Assembly (NCBI GenBank): GCA_017999895.1
Contig: JAGNKY010000017.1
Location: 1-48,962 of the forward strand
Length of the DNA: 48,962 nucleotides
Source: Bacteroidales bacterium
GTDB lineage: Bacteria > Bacteroidota > Bacteroidia > Bacteroidales > VadinHA17
Direction: 5' to 3'
Shown here: positions 17,799 to 26,007 of the stretch, piece after piece
Numbering within the stretch: position 1 is the first letter of the stretch
Layout: every line of letters begins with the position of its first letter
Made by a program: the position numbers and the translations under genes
Notes under the pieces: generated by a model
The model's input: the letters and a program-made list of their open reading frames with translations, nothing else
The model's database searches: none
Told to the model about the DNA's origin: nothing

Positions 17799-19247
17799 AT
17801 GATCAATTTCCGGGTCATAACACGGATTTATGGCATTTTTCTAATCTCCGAGGGCATTATGATGCTGGCCACAGCACTGGCTTCATTGATTATGCATGAT
17901 ATTTCAGTGTCGTCATTCTTCGTTTCAGGTATAATTACTATAACAACAGGTGTATTTGTTTACACTCCTATAAAAGAAGAAGAACAAACATACGGTAATC
18001 GTGAAGGCTATCTGATAATAACAGGAGTCCTGATAATTTTCAGCTTATTCGGAACACTTCCATTCCTTTTCAGCGGAGTGACAAAAAACTTTATAGATGC
18101 TTTTTTTGAGTCGGTTTCAGGTTTTACAACTACAGCCACAACTGTTTTTCCCGATCTGGAAAAACTTCCAAAAGGCATCCTGTTATGGCGAAGCCTCACC
18201 CAGTGGCTTGGCGGACTTGGTATTATTTTCCTTTCGCTCTATGTTTTACCAGTTTTTAAAGACTCATCTATTCAACTTTCCACTACAGATTTTTCCGGAC
18301 AGCCTTCCGATAAAATTCACCCGAGATGGGTTGATACTGCTAAACGGCTCATTTTAATCTATATAATCCTTACAGCCGTGGAAATAGTGCTGCTCGCAGC
18401 CGGAAAAATGAATTTTTTCGACGCCGTATGTATTTCATTAAGCACTTTGTCAACAGGTGGGTTTTCCACGCATAATAATAGCCTTGTAATGTTAGCCACT
18501 CCTTATTCAAAAATAATCATAACAATATTTATGTTTGCAGGTGGAACTAATATGTCTGTATTATATTATTTTGTTAAAAAAGACTTTAAAAAGATAAAAG
18601 AAAACAGTGAATTCATTTTTTATCTTTTACTTACAATTGTTTTTTGTCTTTTAATTTCTGTCATTTTATTTATTAATGGTTTTTCCCCTTTTTTCGAATC
18701 AATTATAAATGGCTCATTTCACGTAGTTTCCATTATAACAACAACTGGTTTCTACACAAATAACTATATTTTATGGGGTAATTTTATCATGCTTATTTTC
18801 CTTGCCCTGATGTTTACAGGAGGGATGGCAGGTTCTACAAGCGGGGGAATTAAAATCGGACGTATTATGATGCTCTCGTTAAATATGAATATGGAAATTA
18901 AACGACTTTTGCATCCCGATGCATATTTGCCTGTAAGACTTAATCATAAAATTATTCCACAGGAAATTATATACAATATTCAGGTTTTTATAATTATTTA
19001 TCTTATAACTGTTTGTATAAGTGCTTTTGGCATTTCGCTTATGGGATACGATATAATTACATCTTTTGGCACTGCCATTTCAATACTTGGGAATATAGGT
19101 CCCGGGGTCGGAAGCTTTGGACCCTTGAATAGTTATGCCGGACTTCCTGCGGCGGAAAAGTTGTTTTTCTCTGTGTTGATGATTCTTGGAAGGCTCGAGC
19201 TTCTCGCTGTAATGGTTTTCTTTGCAAAAAGTTTCTATAGAAGATAA
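17799..19247 (+). CDS. trkH: Trk potassium channel membrane subunit TrkH
   Basis: TrkH is the potassium-translocating subunit of the Trk system in the inner membrane. The 482-residue protein has ten or more hydrophobic helices and four pore-loop repeats whose filter-like segments are visible: SGFTTTATTVFPDLE, LSTGGFSTHNNS, TTTGFYTNNY and LGNIGPGVG. The motif SLTQWLGGLGIIFLSLYVLP and GGMAGSTSGGIKIGR are family signatures; the latter lies in the gating-loop region. It pairs with trkA 9 bp upstream. Length matches E. coli TrkH (483). Confidence 0.95.
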   Translation: MINFRVITRIYGIFLISEGIMMLATALASLIMHDISVSSFFVSGIITITTGVFVYTPIKEEEQTYGNREGYLIITGVLIIFSLFGTLPFLFSGVTKNFIDAFFESVSGFTTTATTVFPDLEKLPKGILLWRSLTQWLGGLGIIFLSLYVLPVFKDSSIQLSTTDFSGQPSDKIHPRWVDTAKRLILIYIILTAVEIVLLAAGKMNFFDAVCISLSTLSTGGFSTHNNSLVMLATPYSKIIITIFMFAGGTNMSVLYYFVKKDFKKIKENSEFIFYLLLTIVFCLLISVILFINGFSPFFESIINGSFHVVSIITTTGFYTNNYILWGNFIMLIFLALMFTGGMAGSTSGGIKIGRIMMLSLNMNMEIKRLLHPDAYLPVRLNHKIIPQEIIYNIQVFIIIYLITVCISAFGISLMGYDIITSFGTAISILGNIGPGVGSFGPLNSYAGLPAAEKLFFSVLMILGRLELLAVMVFFAKSFYRR

Positions 19248-19255
19248 GCCCTATC

Positions 19256-19870
19256 CTATAACTGTAACTCTCCGAGCCCCTGCCTTAGGATAACAATTTC
19301 TTCGCCTGTACAATCAACTACTGTTGACGGTTCATTTTTCCCATAGCCTCCGTCAATTACCACATCAGCTATGTCGTGATATTTCTCATGAATCAGTTCA
19401 GGGTCGGTGGTATACTCCACAATTTCACCGTCGTTATGTATTGAAGTAGTAATAATTGGGCGTCCGTTTTCCCTGACTATTTCAAGTGTAATATTATTCC
19501 TGGGAATACGCACACCGACAGTCTTCTTTTTGTTTTTAAACATTTTAGGTATCTGATTGTTTGCCTGAACGATAAATGTAAATGGGCCTGGCAGGTTACG
19601 CTTCATAAGCTTGAAAATATTATTGTCGCGAATTATAGTATATTCACTTAACTGGCTCATGCTGTGAAATATAACAGACAAATCCGGATTGTTTGGATTA
19701 TGTCCTTTAAAGGATGCAATTTTTTCAATTGCTTTTACTGCTTTTATATCGCAACCCATTGCGTAAACCGTATCGGTAGGATAAATTATTATTCCCCCCT
19801 GCTGAAGTACATCTACAACCATTCTTATATACTTCTTGTTAGGATTATCAGGATAAATTTTTATAAGCAT
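19256..19870 (-). CDS. tsaC: L-threonylcarbamoyladenylate synthase (Sua5/YrdC/TsaC)
   Basis: The enzyme makes threonylcarbamoyl-AMP from threonine, bicarbonate and ATP for the t6A37 modification of ANN-decoding tRNAs. The ATG at 19870 (MLIKIYPDNPNKKYIRMVVD) is preferred over a TTG at 19888. Family motifs include GGIIIYPTDTVYAMGCD near residue 32, then KRNLPGPFTFIVQA, KKKTVGVRIPRN and PIITTSIHNDGE. At about 204 residues it is the short form, without the C-terminal Sua5 domain. It ends 8 bp from trkH in convergent orientation. Confidence 0.92.
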   Translation of the reverse strand: MLIKIYPDNPNKKYIRMVVDVLQQGGIIIYPTDTVYAMGCDIKAVKAIEKIASFKGHNPNNPDLSVIFHSMSQLSEYTIIRDNNIFKLMKRNLPGPFTFIVQANNQIPKMFKNKKKTVGVRIPRNNITLEIVRENGRPIITTSIHNDGEIVEYTTDPELIHEKYHDIADVVIDGGYGKNEPSTVVDCTGEEIVILRQGLGELQL

Positions 19871-19943
19871 ATTTTTCCATTTTCCCAAATTTAATAATAA
19901 ATGTGAATTAAAAAAATTACTCTTTATAACTTATAAACAAAAA

Positions 19944-20040
19944 GGGTAAGTTACTTATATCGCACCGCTACAACCGCCTACCCTTGCTGCCTTCCGACCC
20001 TGGGGGAGTTCAGCGGGAGCTGGTCGTATAAGACTTACCC
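19944..20040 (-). ncRNA. ffs: Signal recognition particle RNA, small bacterial type (4.5S-like)
   Basis: On the minus strand the 97-nt segment begins GGGTAAGT and ends ACTTACCC, which pair to close the rod. The apical domain carries the Ffh-binding core GGTCGGAAGGCAGCAAGG with its GGAA tetraloop, nearly identical in pattern to E. coli 4.5S RNA. No Alu domain is present. A TATTTTTG -7 element lies 5 nt upstream of the first G. The RNA acts with Ffh and FtsY in co-translational membrane targeting. Confidence 0.93.
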
Positions 20041-20044
20041 GATG

Positions 20045-20052
20045 CAAAAATA
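20045..20052 (-). promoter_or_regulatory. -7 promoter element of the SRP RNA gene
   Basis: On the minus strand, TATTTTTG (TAnnTTTG) ends 5 nt before the mature 5' end of the SRP RNA at 20040. Since the RNA 5' end is structurally defined by its closing stem, this fixes a useful -7 to start-site spacing for this genome. Confidence 0.65.
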
Positions 20053-20143
20053 ACAAATTCCATTCACCTGAAAAATATTACCTTATTTTATAATTTTAAA
20101 TTATATTTGACTGCTAATCAAATTGTATATAAAATATAAATCA

Positions 20144-20680
20144 ATGGAAAAAACTACCTCTGTCTGGAAAGCAAATCTTACAAATGGATTAATTCTCGGA
20201 TTGATAAGTGTAGTATATACACTTGTAATGTACTTCCTTGACCTTTCTTTCAATAGGGTTCAGGGATATGTGTTTCTGCTCATTGAGATTGTTCTCCTGT
20301 ATTTTATGCTAAAGTCTTACAGGGATAATTATCTTTATGGATATATAAAGTATGGTCAGAGCGTGGGTGCAGGTGTGGTTATTTTTGTATATTATTCAAT
20401 AATTGCTGCCATTTTTGCTTATATACTATATAAATTCATCGATCCCGGGCTTAAGGATAAACAGCTTGCAATGGTTGAAGAAATGCTTGTAAAAAGAGGC
20501 ACTCCACAGCAAGCAATAGATGCAAGCCTTGCCATGCAGAAAAAATTACTCGTGCCGGAAATAATAGCTCTATCGAGTATTTTTAGCAATATTCTCTATG
20601 GTACAATTATGTCATTGCTTGTAAGTGCTTTCATAAAAAAAGAAGGCAACCCACTTATTGACATTCCTGAAAATAGATAA
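20144..20680 (+). CDS. DUF4199 family membrane protein
   Basis: From the ATG at 20144 the protein has 178 residues; a TTG at 20123 is less likely. It shows four hydrophobic segments (about 13-33, 42-60, 75-97 and 143-165 in this numbering) and a soluble helix containing AMVEEMLVKRGTPQQAIDAS. This matches DUF4199, a Bacteroidota inner-membrane family of unknown function usually found directly upstream of a DPM1-like glycosyltransferase, as here (9 bp gap). The conserved pairing suggests a shared envelope role, but no activity is known. A possible TATATTTG promoter element lies at 20102-20109. Confidence 0.85.
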   Translation: MEKTTSVWKANLTNGLILGLISVVYTLVMYFLDLSFNRVQGYVFLLIEIVLLYFMLKSYRDNYLYGYIKYGQSVGAGVVIFVYYSIIAAIFAYILYKFIDPGLKDKQLAMVEEMLVKRGTPQQAIDASLAMQKKLLVPEIIALSSIFSNILYGTIMSLLVSAFIKKEGNPLIDIPENR

Positions 20681-20689
20681 TTTACAATT

Positions 20690-21640
20690 ATGGATCTTTC
20701 CATAGTGATACCTGTATATAACGAACAGGAATCGCTTCCCGAACTTACACAATGGATCAAAAGTGTATGCAATAAAGAAGGGTATTCGTATGAATTGATT
20801 TTTATTGACGACGGCAGTAGCGATAAATCATGGGAAACGATTAAAAATCTTGGAAAGAGCAACAAAAATATTAAAGCAGTTAGTTTCAGACGTAATTACG
20901 GAAAAGCTGCTGCTTTACACACAGGTTTCAGACTTGCTTCGGGAGATGTGGTAATCACTATGGACTCCGACCTTCAGGATTCACCCGACGAAATACCTGC
21001 GCTTTATAATATGATAAAGGAAGAGGGATATGACCTTGTTTCAGGCTGGAAAAAGAAAAGATACGATCCGTTCTTAAAGAGGGTAACAAGCAGATTTTAT
21101 AACTACACAGCCCGATTATCGTCGGGGATAAGACTTCATGACTTTAACTGTGGACTTAAGGCTTACAGAAACGAAGTTGTGAAAAGCATTGAAGTCTTTG
21201 GCGAAATGCACCGCTATATTCCTATTCTGGCTAAAGAGGCCGGATTCATGAAAATCGGCGAAAAAGTTGTAGAACACAGGCCGAGGAAATACGGCACTAC
21301 AAAGTATGGCTTTGACCGGTTTATAAAAGGTTATCTCGACCTGTTGACCATAGGTTTCATTACCCGGTTCGGCAAAAGTCCTATGCATCTGTTCGGGTCG
21401 CTTGGGACTCTTATGTTCCTCGCAGGCTTTATTATGGCAGCCTACCTTGGAATAAGAAAATTACACTATGTTTCACATAACCTTAGAGCACCTCTCGTAA
21501 CCGACAGCGCATGGTTCTATATTGCCCTTGCTGTAATGATTATTGGCACCCTGCTTTTCCTTACAGGATTTCTTGGAGAACTTATCAATAGAAACTCACC
21601 AGAGAGAAATACTTACCTGATTAAAGATAAAGTAAATTAA
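20690..21640 (+). CDS. Family 2 glycosyltransferase, dolichyl/undecaprenyl-phosphate mannosyltransferase-like
   Basis: The 316-residue protein starts LSIVIPVYNEQESLPELTQW, the GT-A beta strand of family 2 transferases. It has the nucleotide-binding FIDDGSSD segment, the DSDLQDSP metal-binding motif (DXD-like) near residue 90, and HRPRKYGTTKYGFDRF near 200. Two C-terminal membrane helices (about 235-255 and 275-300) anchor it. This architecture matches DPM1/ArnC/GtrB enzymes, which transfer a sugar from a nucleotide donor to a polyprenyl phosphate at the inner membrane. Donor and acceptor are not determined. It is coupled to the DUF4199 gene and converges on the heptose operon. Confidence 0.9.
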   Translation: MDLSIVIPVYNEQESLPELTQWIKSVCNKEGYSYELIFIDDGSSDKSWETIKNLGKSNKNIKAVSFRRNYGKAAALHTGFRLASGDVVITMDSDLQDSPDEIPALYNMIKEEGYDLVSGWKKKRYDPFLKRVTSRFYNYTARLSSGIRLHDFNCGLKAYRNEVVKSIEVFGEMHRYIPILAKEAGFMKIGEKVVEHRPRKYGTTKYGFDRFIKGYLDLLTIGFITRFGKSPMHLFGSLGTLMFLAGFIMAAYLGIRKLHYVSHNLRAPLVTDSAWFYIALAVMIIGTLLFLTGFLGELINRNSPERNTYLIKDKVN

Positions 21641-21646
21641 GAATCA

Positions 21647-22348
21647 TCAAATCAACCAATAAGGCATTTCTTCTTCTGCTCTCAAATAATCTTCAGGGAC
21701 TCCAATATCAATAAAGGGCGCATCTGATATAAATCCGGTGATAATATCAGATTTTATTCTTTTCTCAAGTATATCTTTCTCCATCGAAAATTTTGGCCCT
21801 GGTGCCGATTCGACAAACCATTTTTTGTTTACAACGTAAATCCCTCCGTTAATAAGCCCGCTTTCATTTATTCCCTTTTCCTTAAAGGCAGTAATTCTAT
21901 TATTTTCAATAACGACCGAACCATAACGGCTGCAGTTACTCATCGGCTTCAATGCAACCGACATGACCGCTTCGGATTCTTTAAAAAACTTTTCAAACTC
22001 AAGAAGATTGACATCATAAAAAGTGTCGCCGTTAAGAACAAAGAATGTCTCGCCTTTCACAAGTGAAGAAGCCAGTAATACAGCTCCTCCGGTGTCGAGA
22101 GGCTCTTTCTCGACAGAGTATTCAATTCCAATATTATCTGAAGTTATTCCAAAATATGATTCGATAGCGTCATGCCTGTAACCTGAGGCAATTATTGCTT
22201 TCCCGATGTTCTGTCGTTCGAGATATTTAAAGAGCCAGAAGAGAAAAGGCTTCCCTTTCACAGGAGCCATTGGTTTCGGAATATCATTCACAACGCCCCT
22301 TAAACGTGTTCCAAATCCACCGGCAAGTATTATCGCTTCCTTTATCAT
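21647..22348 (-). CDS. hddC: Nucleotidyltransferase, likely D-glycero-D-manno-heptose 1-phosphate guanylyltransferase
   Basis: The 233-residue protein has the sugar-phosphate nucleotidyltransferase signature IILAGGFGTRLRGVVNDIPKP at its N-terminus (first 20 or so residues), FVLNGDTFYDVNL with the metal Asp in the middle, and INGGIYVVNKKWF. Its length and the direct neighbourhood of an HddA-like GHMP kinase (2 bp away) point to HddC, which makes GDP-D-glycero-alpha-D-manno-heptose. The substrate assignment rests mainly on the pairing; a different hexose-1-phosphate is possible. It is the last gene of a three-gene minus-strand operon. Confidence 0.8.
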   Translation of the reverse strand: MIKEAIILAGGFGTRLRGVVNDIPKPMAPVKGKPFLFWLFKYLERQNIGKAIIASGYRHDAIESYFGITSDNIGIEYSVEKEPLDTGGAVLLASSLVKGETFFVLNGDTFYDVNLLEFEKFFKESEAVMSVALKPMSNCSRYGSVVIENNRITAFKEKGINESGLINGGIYVVNKKWFVESAPGPKFSMEKDILEKRIKSDIITGFISDAPFIDIGVPEDYLRAEEEMPYWLI

Positions 22349-22350
22349 GT

Positions 22351-23373
22351 TTATAATGTCCAGGTTACAAGACCGTTTTTTGTAAATTCATATTTTTGTT
22401 CGTGCCCCCCGAATCGTGAAAGGGCTCTAATTACTTCATAACGTGTGTTCCCCGGGCAATAGAAAAATATGAATCCCCCTCCTCCTGCACCGCTTATTTT
22501 GCCGCCGGTAGCACCCGCCTTTATTGCAGTATCATATATTTGATCAATTTGAGGATTCGATATTCCACCTGCCATTTGTTTCTTATATTTCCACGAAATA
22601 TCGAGTAATTCTCCCATATAATCCATTTCTCCTTTCAGCAGTGCTTCTTTCATTCTGACTGCAAGCTCTTTCAGCCGATGCATCGCTTCAACCGACTGTG
22701 TATCTCCTATCTCCACATTCTTTTGTTGTTCTTTAATGATATCTGACGAGATTCTACTGGTTTCAGTATAATAAAGAACCAGGTTATTGGATAATTCATT
22801 TAATATCTGATCTTTAACTCTTAGCGGGTTGACGATTACCTTATTATTACTGGAAAACTCCATAAAATTAACCCCTCCAAAAGCAGCAGCATATTGGTCT
22901 TGCTTCCCTCCTGCCATACCAAGATCATTACGTTCAATTTCCCATGCAAATCTTGCTATATCATATTCTCCGAGCGGCAACCTGAACCATTCTGTAAAAG
23001 CTCCAAGAACGGCAACAACCAGTGTGGATGATGAGCCCAGACCTGAACCTGCAGGCGCATCCACAAAAGTTGTAAGCCTAAAAGGCGCCGGCTCGATCTT
23101 AAAATCTTTAATCACCCTTTTATACACTCCTTTAATCAAGTCAAGTTTACTATCAATAACGGGTTCTTCAGAAACAGGAAATTCAACTTCAGTTTTCTTG
23201 TCTTCCGATTTGAAAATTATTGATGAACCCTTTATAAGTTCAATTGATGCATAAGCATACATGTTGATCGAGGCATTCAACACTGCGCCGCCGTAAAGAT
23301 CGGAGTACGGCGAAACATCAGTGCCTCCACCCGCCAATCCTATCCTTAAAGGAGCTTTACTTCTAATTATCAT
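22351..23373 (-). CDS. hddA: GHMP-family sugar kinase, likely D-glycero-alpha-D-manno-heptose 7-phosphate kinase
   Basis: The 340-residue GHMP kinase starts IIRSKAPLRIGLAGGGTDVS, the typical start of HddA-like heptose kinases. It has the phosphate-binding DAPAGSGLGSSSTLVVA loop near residue 108 and the C-terminal GGKISGAGGGGFIFFY motif. HddA phosphorylates C1 of heptose 7-phosphate on the way to GDP-heptose for surface glycans or S-layer glycoproteins. It overlaps the upstream glycosyltransferase by 11 bp and precedes hddC by 2 bp, forming a clear operon. GmhA and GmhB, needed for the full pathway, are not in the window. Fucose/other sugar kinases of the family are the alternative. Confidence 0.85.
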   Translation of the reverse strand: MIIRSKAPLRIGLAGGGTDVSPYSDLYGGAVLNASINMYAYASIELIKGSSIIFKSEDKKTEVEFPVSEEPVIDSKLDLIKGVYKRVIKDFKIEPAPFRLTTFVDAPAGSGLGSSSTLVVAVLGAFTEWFRLPLGEYDIARFAWEIERNDLGMAGGKQDQYAAAFGGVNFMEFSSNNKVIVNPLRVKDQILNELSNNLVLYYTETSRISSDIIKEQQKNVEIGDTQSVEAMHRLKELAVRMKEALLKGEMDYMGELLDISWKYKKQMAGGISNPQIDQIYDTAIKAGATGGKISGAGGGGFIFFYCPGNTRYEVIRALSRFGGHEQKYEFTKNGLVTWTL

Positions 23374-24508
23374 CTTCTTTAATTTTATTGTAAATATCGA
23401 GAATAGAATTTGTTAATCTCTCCCATGAATATTTTTTCTTTTCTTTCCTGATATTTTCGATAAAAGACTCATAATAGCTGCCCGAAAAAAATTTGATTAC
23501 GGCATCGGCAATTTCAGCAGGATCGGGCTTCACAACAAAACCGCATACCCCATCCGGCACTATCTCCTTCAGTCCTCCCACGTCAGTCACAACCATCGGT
23601 TTATCAAAGTGATACGCTATCTGTGTCACACCGCTTTGCGTTGCACTCTTATACGGCTGTACAACAAGGTCGGCAGCACAAAAGAAATATGCAACCTCAT
23701 TGTCATCAATAAATCTATTGAAAATATGAACATCATCAGTCAGATTTTCTTCCCTGATGAGCTGCATATAGGATTTTTCATCATCATAAAATTCACCTGC
23801 AATAATCAGCTTCACGTTTTTATGCACACTTTTGATCGCCGGAAAAGCTTTGAGCAGCAAATCAAGGCCTTTATACTCTCTGACAAACCCGAAAAAAAGA
23901 ACATAAGAGTATGCATGACTTAAATTCAGTTTTGCGATTGCTTCATCTTTCGTGACCGACTGACCGAAATTATCAAAAAGAGGATGCGGACTAAGATTTA
24001 CGGAAATCTCTTTCCTGAATTTCAAAAGATCATTCAGAACAGGTTCCGACATTACCAGTGCACCTTGTATCGAATTAACGAAATATTCTGTAAGAAGTTT
24101 ATCGCCTGCTCTTTTTTCGTGAGGAATCACATTATCGAATATGCAAATTACCTTTGTATACCTGTTCGAGTGTGCAATCCTTGCGATGGTGCCAAAACAA
24201 GGCGACATAAATGGAAGCCAGTATTTAAAGATAACTATATCGGGTTTCTCCTTTCTTATTTTACGTCCGGTTGCAATCCACGAAAAAGGATTGACGGAAT
24301 TAATCATCCGGACTATTGACAGTCCTTCAGGAGGAGGCCCGTTTTGATATTGAGTTTTACCCGGAAACAAAAACGACGGGTACTGAAGTTTGAAAGTTAT
24401 AATCAGCACCTCATGTCCTTCGGAAGAAAACTGGTGGGCAAGTCGTTCGTTGAAAGCCGAGAGTCCTCCTCTGTAAGGAAATGCGGTACCGATTATTATG
24501 ATTTTCAT
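23363..24508 (-). CDS. Group 1 (GT4-like) glycosyltransferase
   Basis: The 381-residue protein has the GT-B fold: an N-terminal acceptor domain (IIGTAFPYRGGLSAFNERLA) and a C-terminal Glycos_transf_1 domain with FFGFVREYKGLDLLLKAF near residue 212 and the donor-binding QPYKSATQSGVTQIAYHFDKP region near 295. It is the first gene of the operon with hddA and hddC and may use the GDP-heptose they make or act on the same glycan. No signal peptide or membrane helix is present, so it is cytoplasmic or peripheral. Donor and acceptor are unknown. The 150 bp upstream are A+T-rich and should hold the promoter. Confidence 0.88.
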   Translation of the reverse strand: MKIIIIGTAFPYRGGLSAFNERLAHQFSSEGHEVLIITFKLQYPSFLFPGKTQYQNGPPPEGLSIVRMINSVNPFSWIATGRKIRKEKPDIVIFKYWLPFMSPCFGTIARIAHSNRYTKVICIFDNVIPHEKRAGDKLLTEYFVNSIQGALVMSEPVLNDLLKFRKEISVNLSPHPLFDNFGQSVTKDEAIAKLNLSHAYSYVLFFGFVREYKGLDLLLKAFPAIKSVHKNVKLIIAGEFYDDEKSYMQLIREENLTDDVHIFNRFIDDNEVAYFFCAADLVVQPYKSATQSGVTQIAYHFDKPMVVTDVGGLKEIVPDGVCGFVVKPDPAEIADAVIKFFSGSYYESFIENIRKEKKKYSWERLTNSILDIYNKIKEDDN

Positions 24509-24620
24509 CAGAAAATAATTTTAACTGTGCATTAGATATCAATAAAATATTAATAATTGTTTATTAATCAATACTCATGTTATTTATTTGTTAACCCCTT
24601 TTGTTTGCACCTAAATCCCC

Positions 24621-24645
24621 GCCTGCCTGCATCAGGCAGACAGGC
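24621..24645. terminator. Hairpin downstream of the amidohydrolase operon
   Basis: GCCTGCCTG and CAGGCAGACAGGC form an imperfect stem, nested within a wider AATCCCC / GGGGACTT pairing. It lies 19 bp past the stop of the minus-strand amidohydrolase gene. This GCCTGCCTGCATCAGGCAGAC-like sequence is a frequent intergenic repeat in environmental Bacteroidota genomes, by recollection. Terminator or REP-like function is inferred. Confidence 0.5.
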
Positions 24646-24663
24646 CACAAATGGGGACTTTAT

Positions 24664-26007
24664 CTATCGTAGTTGCTTCGCTTCCCCATTAGAATTTATG
24701 TCATCATATTTTGCCTGAAAACGCCTTGTGAGTTGTTTATGTTTATTGTCGAGGCTAATGTTCCTGCCGGTTATGAATGCCAGTTCCACATTATTTGTTT
24801 TCATATCGAGTAAATCGCCTGTTGAAACAACAATGTTTGCATCCTTGCCCGGTTCAAGCGAGCCGGTCAGATCATCAATGCCAAGAATTTTAGCATTATT
24901 AAGCGTCACAGTCTGAAGTGCTTCCTCCTTTGTAAGCCCGTAAGCAACTGTCTGGCCGGCAGCAAAAGGAAGATTAGCGTATGCCTGCGACGAATAAGTG
25001 AGGCCTGTAAGAATTCCCTCTTTTTTGAACATTACTGCCAGTTTGAAAGGCATTCTTACATCACTATGTTCATAAAGCGGCAGGCTCAAGGGGTTTGCAA
25101 TGATAACAGGTATATTGTTTTCTTTAAGAAAATCTTTCACCTCCCATGCCGATTCATTTGCATTTGTAAGGACTATTTTTTTGACTCCATAACGTTTTGC
25201 AAATGTAACAGCAGCTACTATGCCCTTTGCATCAGGAGCATTGATAAAAAGTGTTTTGGTGCCATCGAACAGACCTTTCATTGCTTCTAACCTTAGATTC
25301 GTATTTACAGGTTTTTCGATTGCCGAATAAGCCACTGCATCGGAGAATATTTTTTCGAGTTGTTCGACATTTCTCTCATAAGCCGTTTGTCCCGCCTGTG
25401 AAGGTTGTGGCTGGGTAACGGTCGTTGTTCTTGTTCCTGTGATAGTCCTTCTTGGCCAGCCGAGAATAAGTCCGTTATCCATTCTGTAAGCAGCATCTTC
25501 CCAGTTCCATGCATCGAGCTGTACAACGCTTGCAGTTCCCGGGAGAAGAGTTCCCTGAGGAACAATCTGAGCAAGAAGAATTCCGTTCGATCTGATTACA
25601 GGTATAACGTGCGAATCGGTATTATAAGCCACTATAGCCCGCACATTCGGATTAAGGTCGCCAAGTTCCCGGTTATCAACAGTCACATCCACGCCTCCGA
25701 TTTCAACAAGGCCGAGACTTGTATTTACGAAAATCAGTCCAGGATAAATATGTTTACCGGTGACATCCATTACTTCGTATGATGACTTATCCAGCCTGCT
25801 TTCGGAGGCTTTACCCACGAAGGTTATTTTTCCTGCAGAAAAAGCGATAATGCCGTTTTCAATTACCTCGCCTGTTCCTGTATGGATTATTCCTCCATAG
25901 AGCATTACCGGTTTTTTCTGGGCAGGAGCCACGACAGGGCTCTGTGCCACAACCTGAGTAATAAATGCAACAATAATTAAAATTGAAAATATAGCTTTTG
26001 TTTTCAT
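24664..26007 (-). CDS. Exported amidohydrolase-like protein, metal motif altered
   Basis: The 447-residue protein has a signal peptide (MKTKAIFSILIIVAFITQVVAQ) and an amidohydrolase/imidazolonepropionase-like fold: an N-terminal beta-sandwich strand set (GGIIHTGTGEVIENGIIAF), and the C-terminal EALQTVTLNNAKILGIDDLT plus GSLEPGKDANIVV signature. The first metal motif, normally PGxIDxHxH, reads IYPGLIFVNTSLGL here, so the HxH pair is missing and canonical metal binding is doubtful. It overlaps the upstream larger homologue by 4 bp (ATGA) and both are probably exported together. The pair is common in Bacteroidota. A binding or scaffold role is possible; no substrate is known. Confidence 0.8.
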   Translation of the reverse strand: MKTKAIFSILIIVAFITQVVAQSPVVAPAQKKPVMLYGGIIHTGTGEVIENGIIAFSAGKITFVGKASESRLDKSSYEVMDVTGKHIYPGLIFVNTSLGLVEIGGVDVTVDNRELGDLNPNVRAIVAYNTDSHVIPVIRSNGILLAQIVPQGTLLPGTASVVQLDAWNWEDAAYRMDNGLILGWPRRTITGTRTTTVTQPQPSQAGQTAYERNVEQLEKIFSDAVAYSAIEKPVNTNLRLEAMKGLFDGTKTLFINAPDAKGIVAAVTFAKRYGVKKIVLTNANESAWEVKDFLKENNIPVIIANPLSLPLYEHSDVRMPFKLAVMFKKEGILTGLTYSSQAYANLPFAAGQTVAYGLTKEEALQTVTLNNAKILGIDDLTGSLEPGKDANIVVSTGDLLDMKTNNVELAFITGRNISLDNKHKQLTRRFQAKYDDINSNGEAKQLR

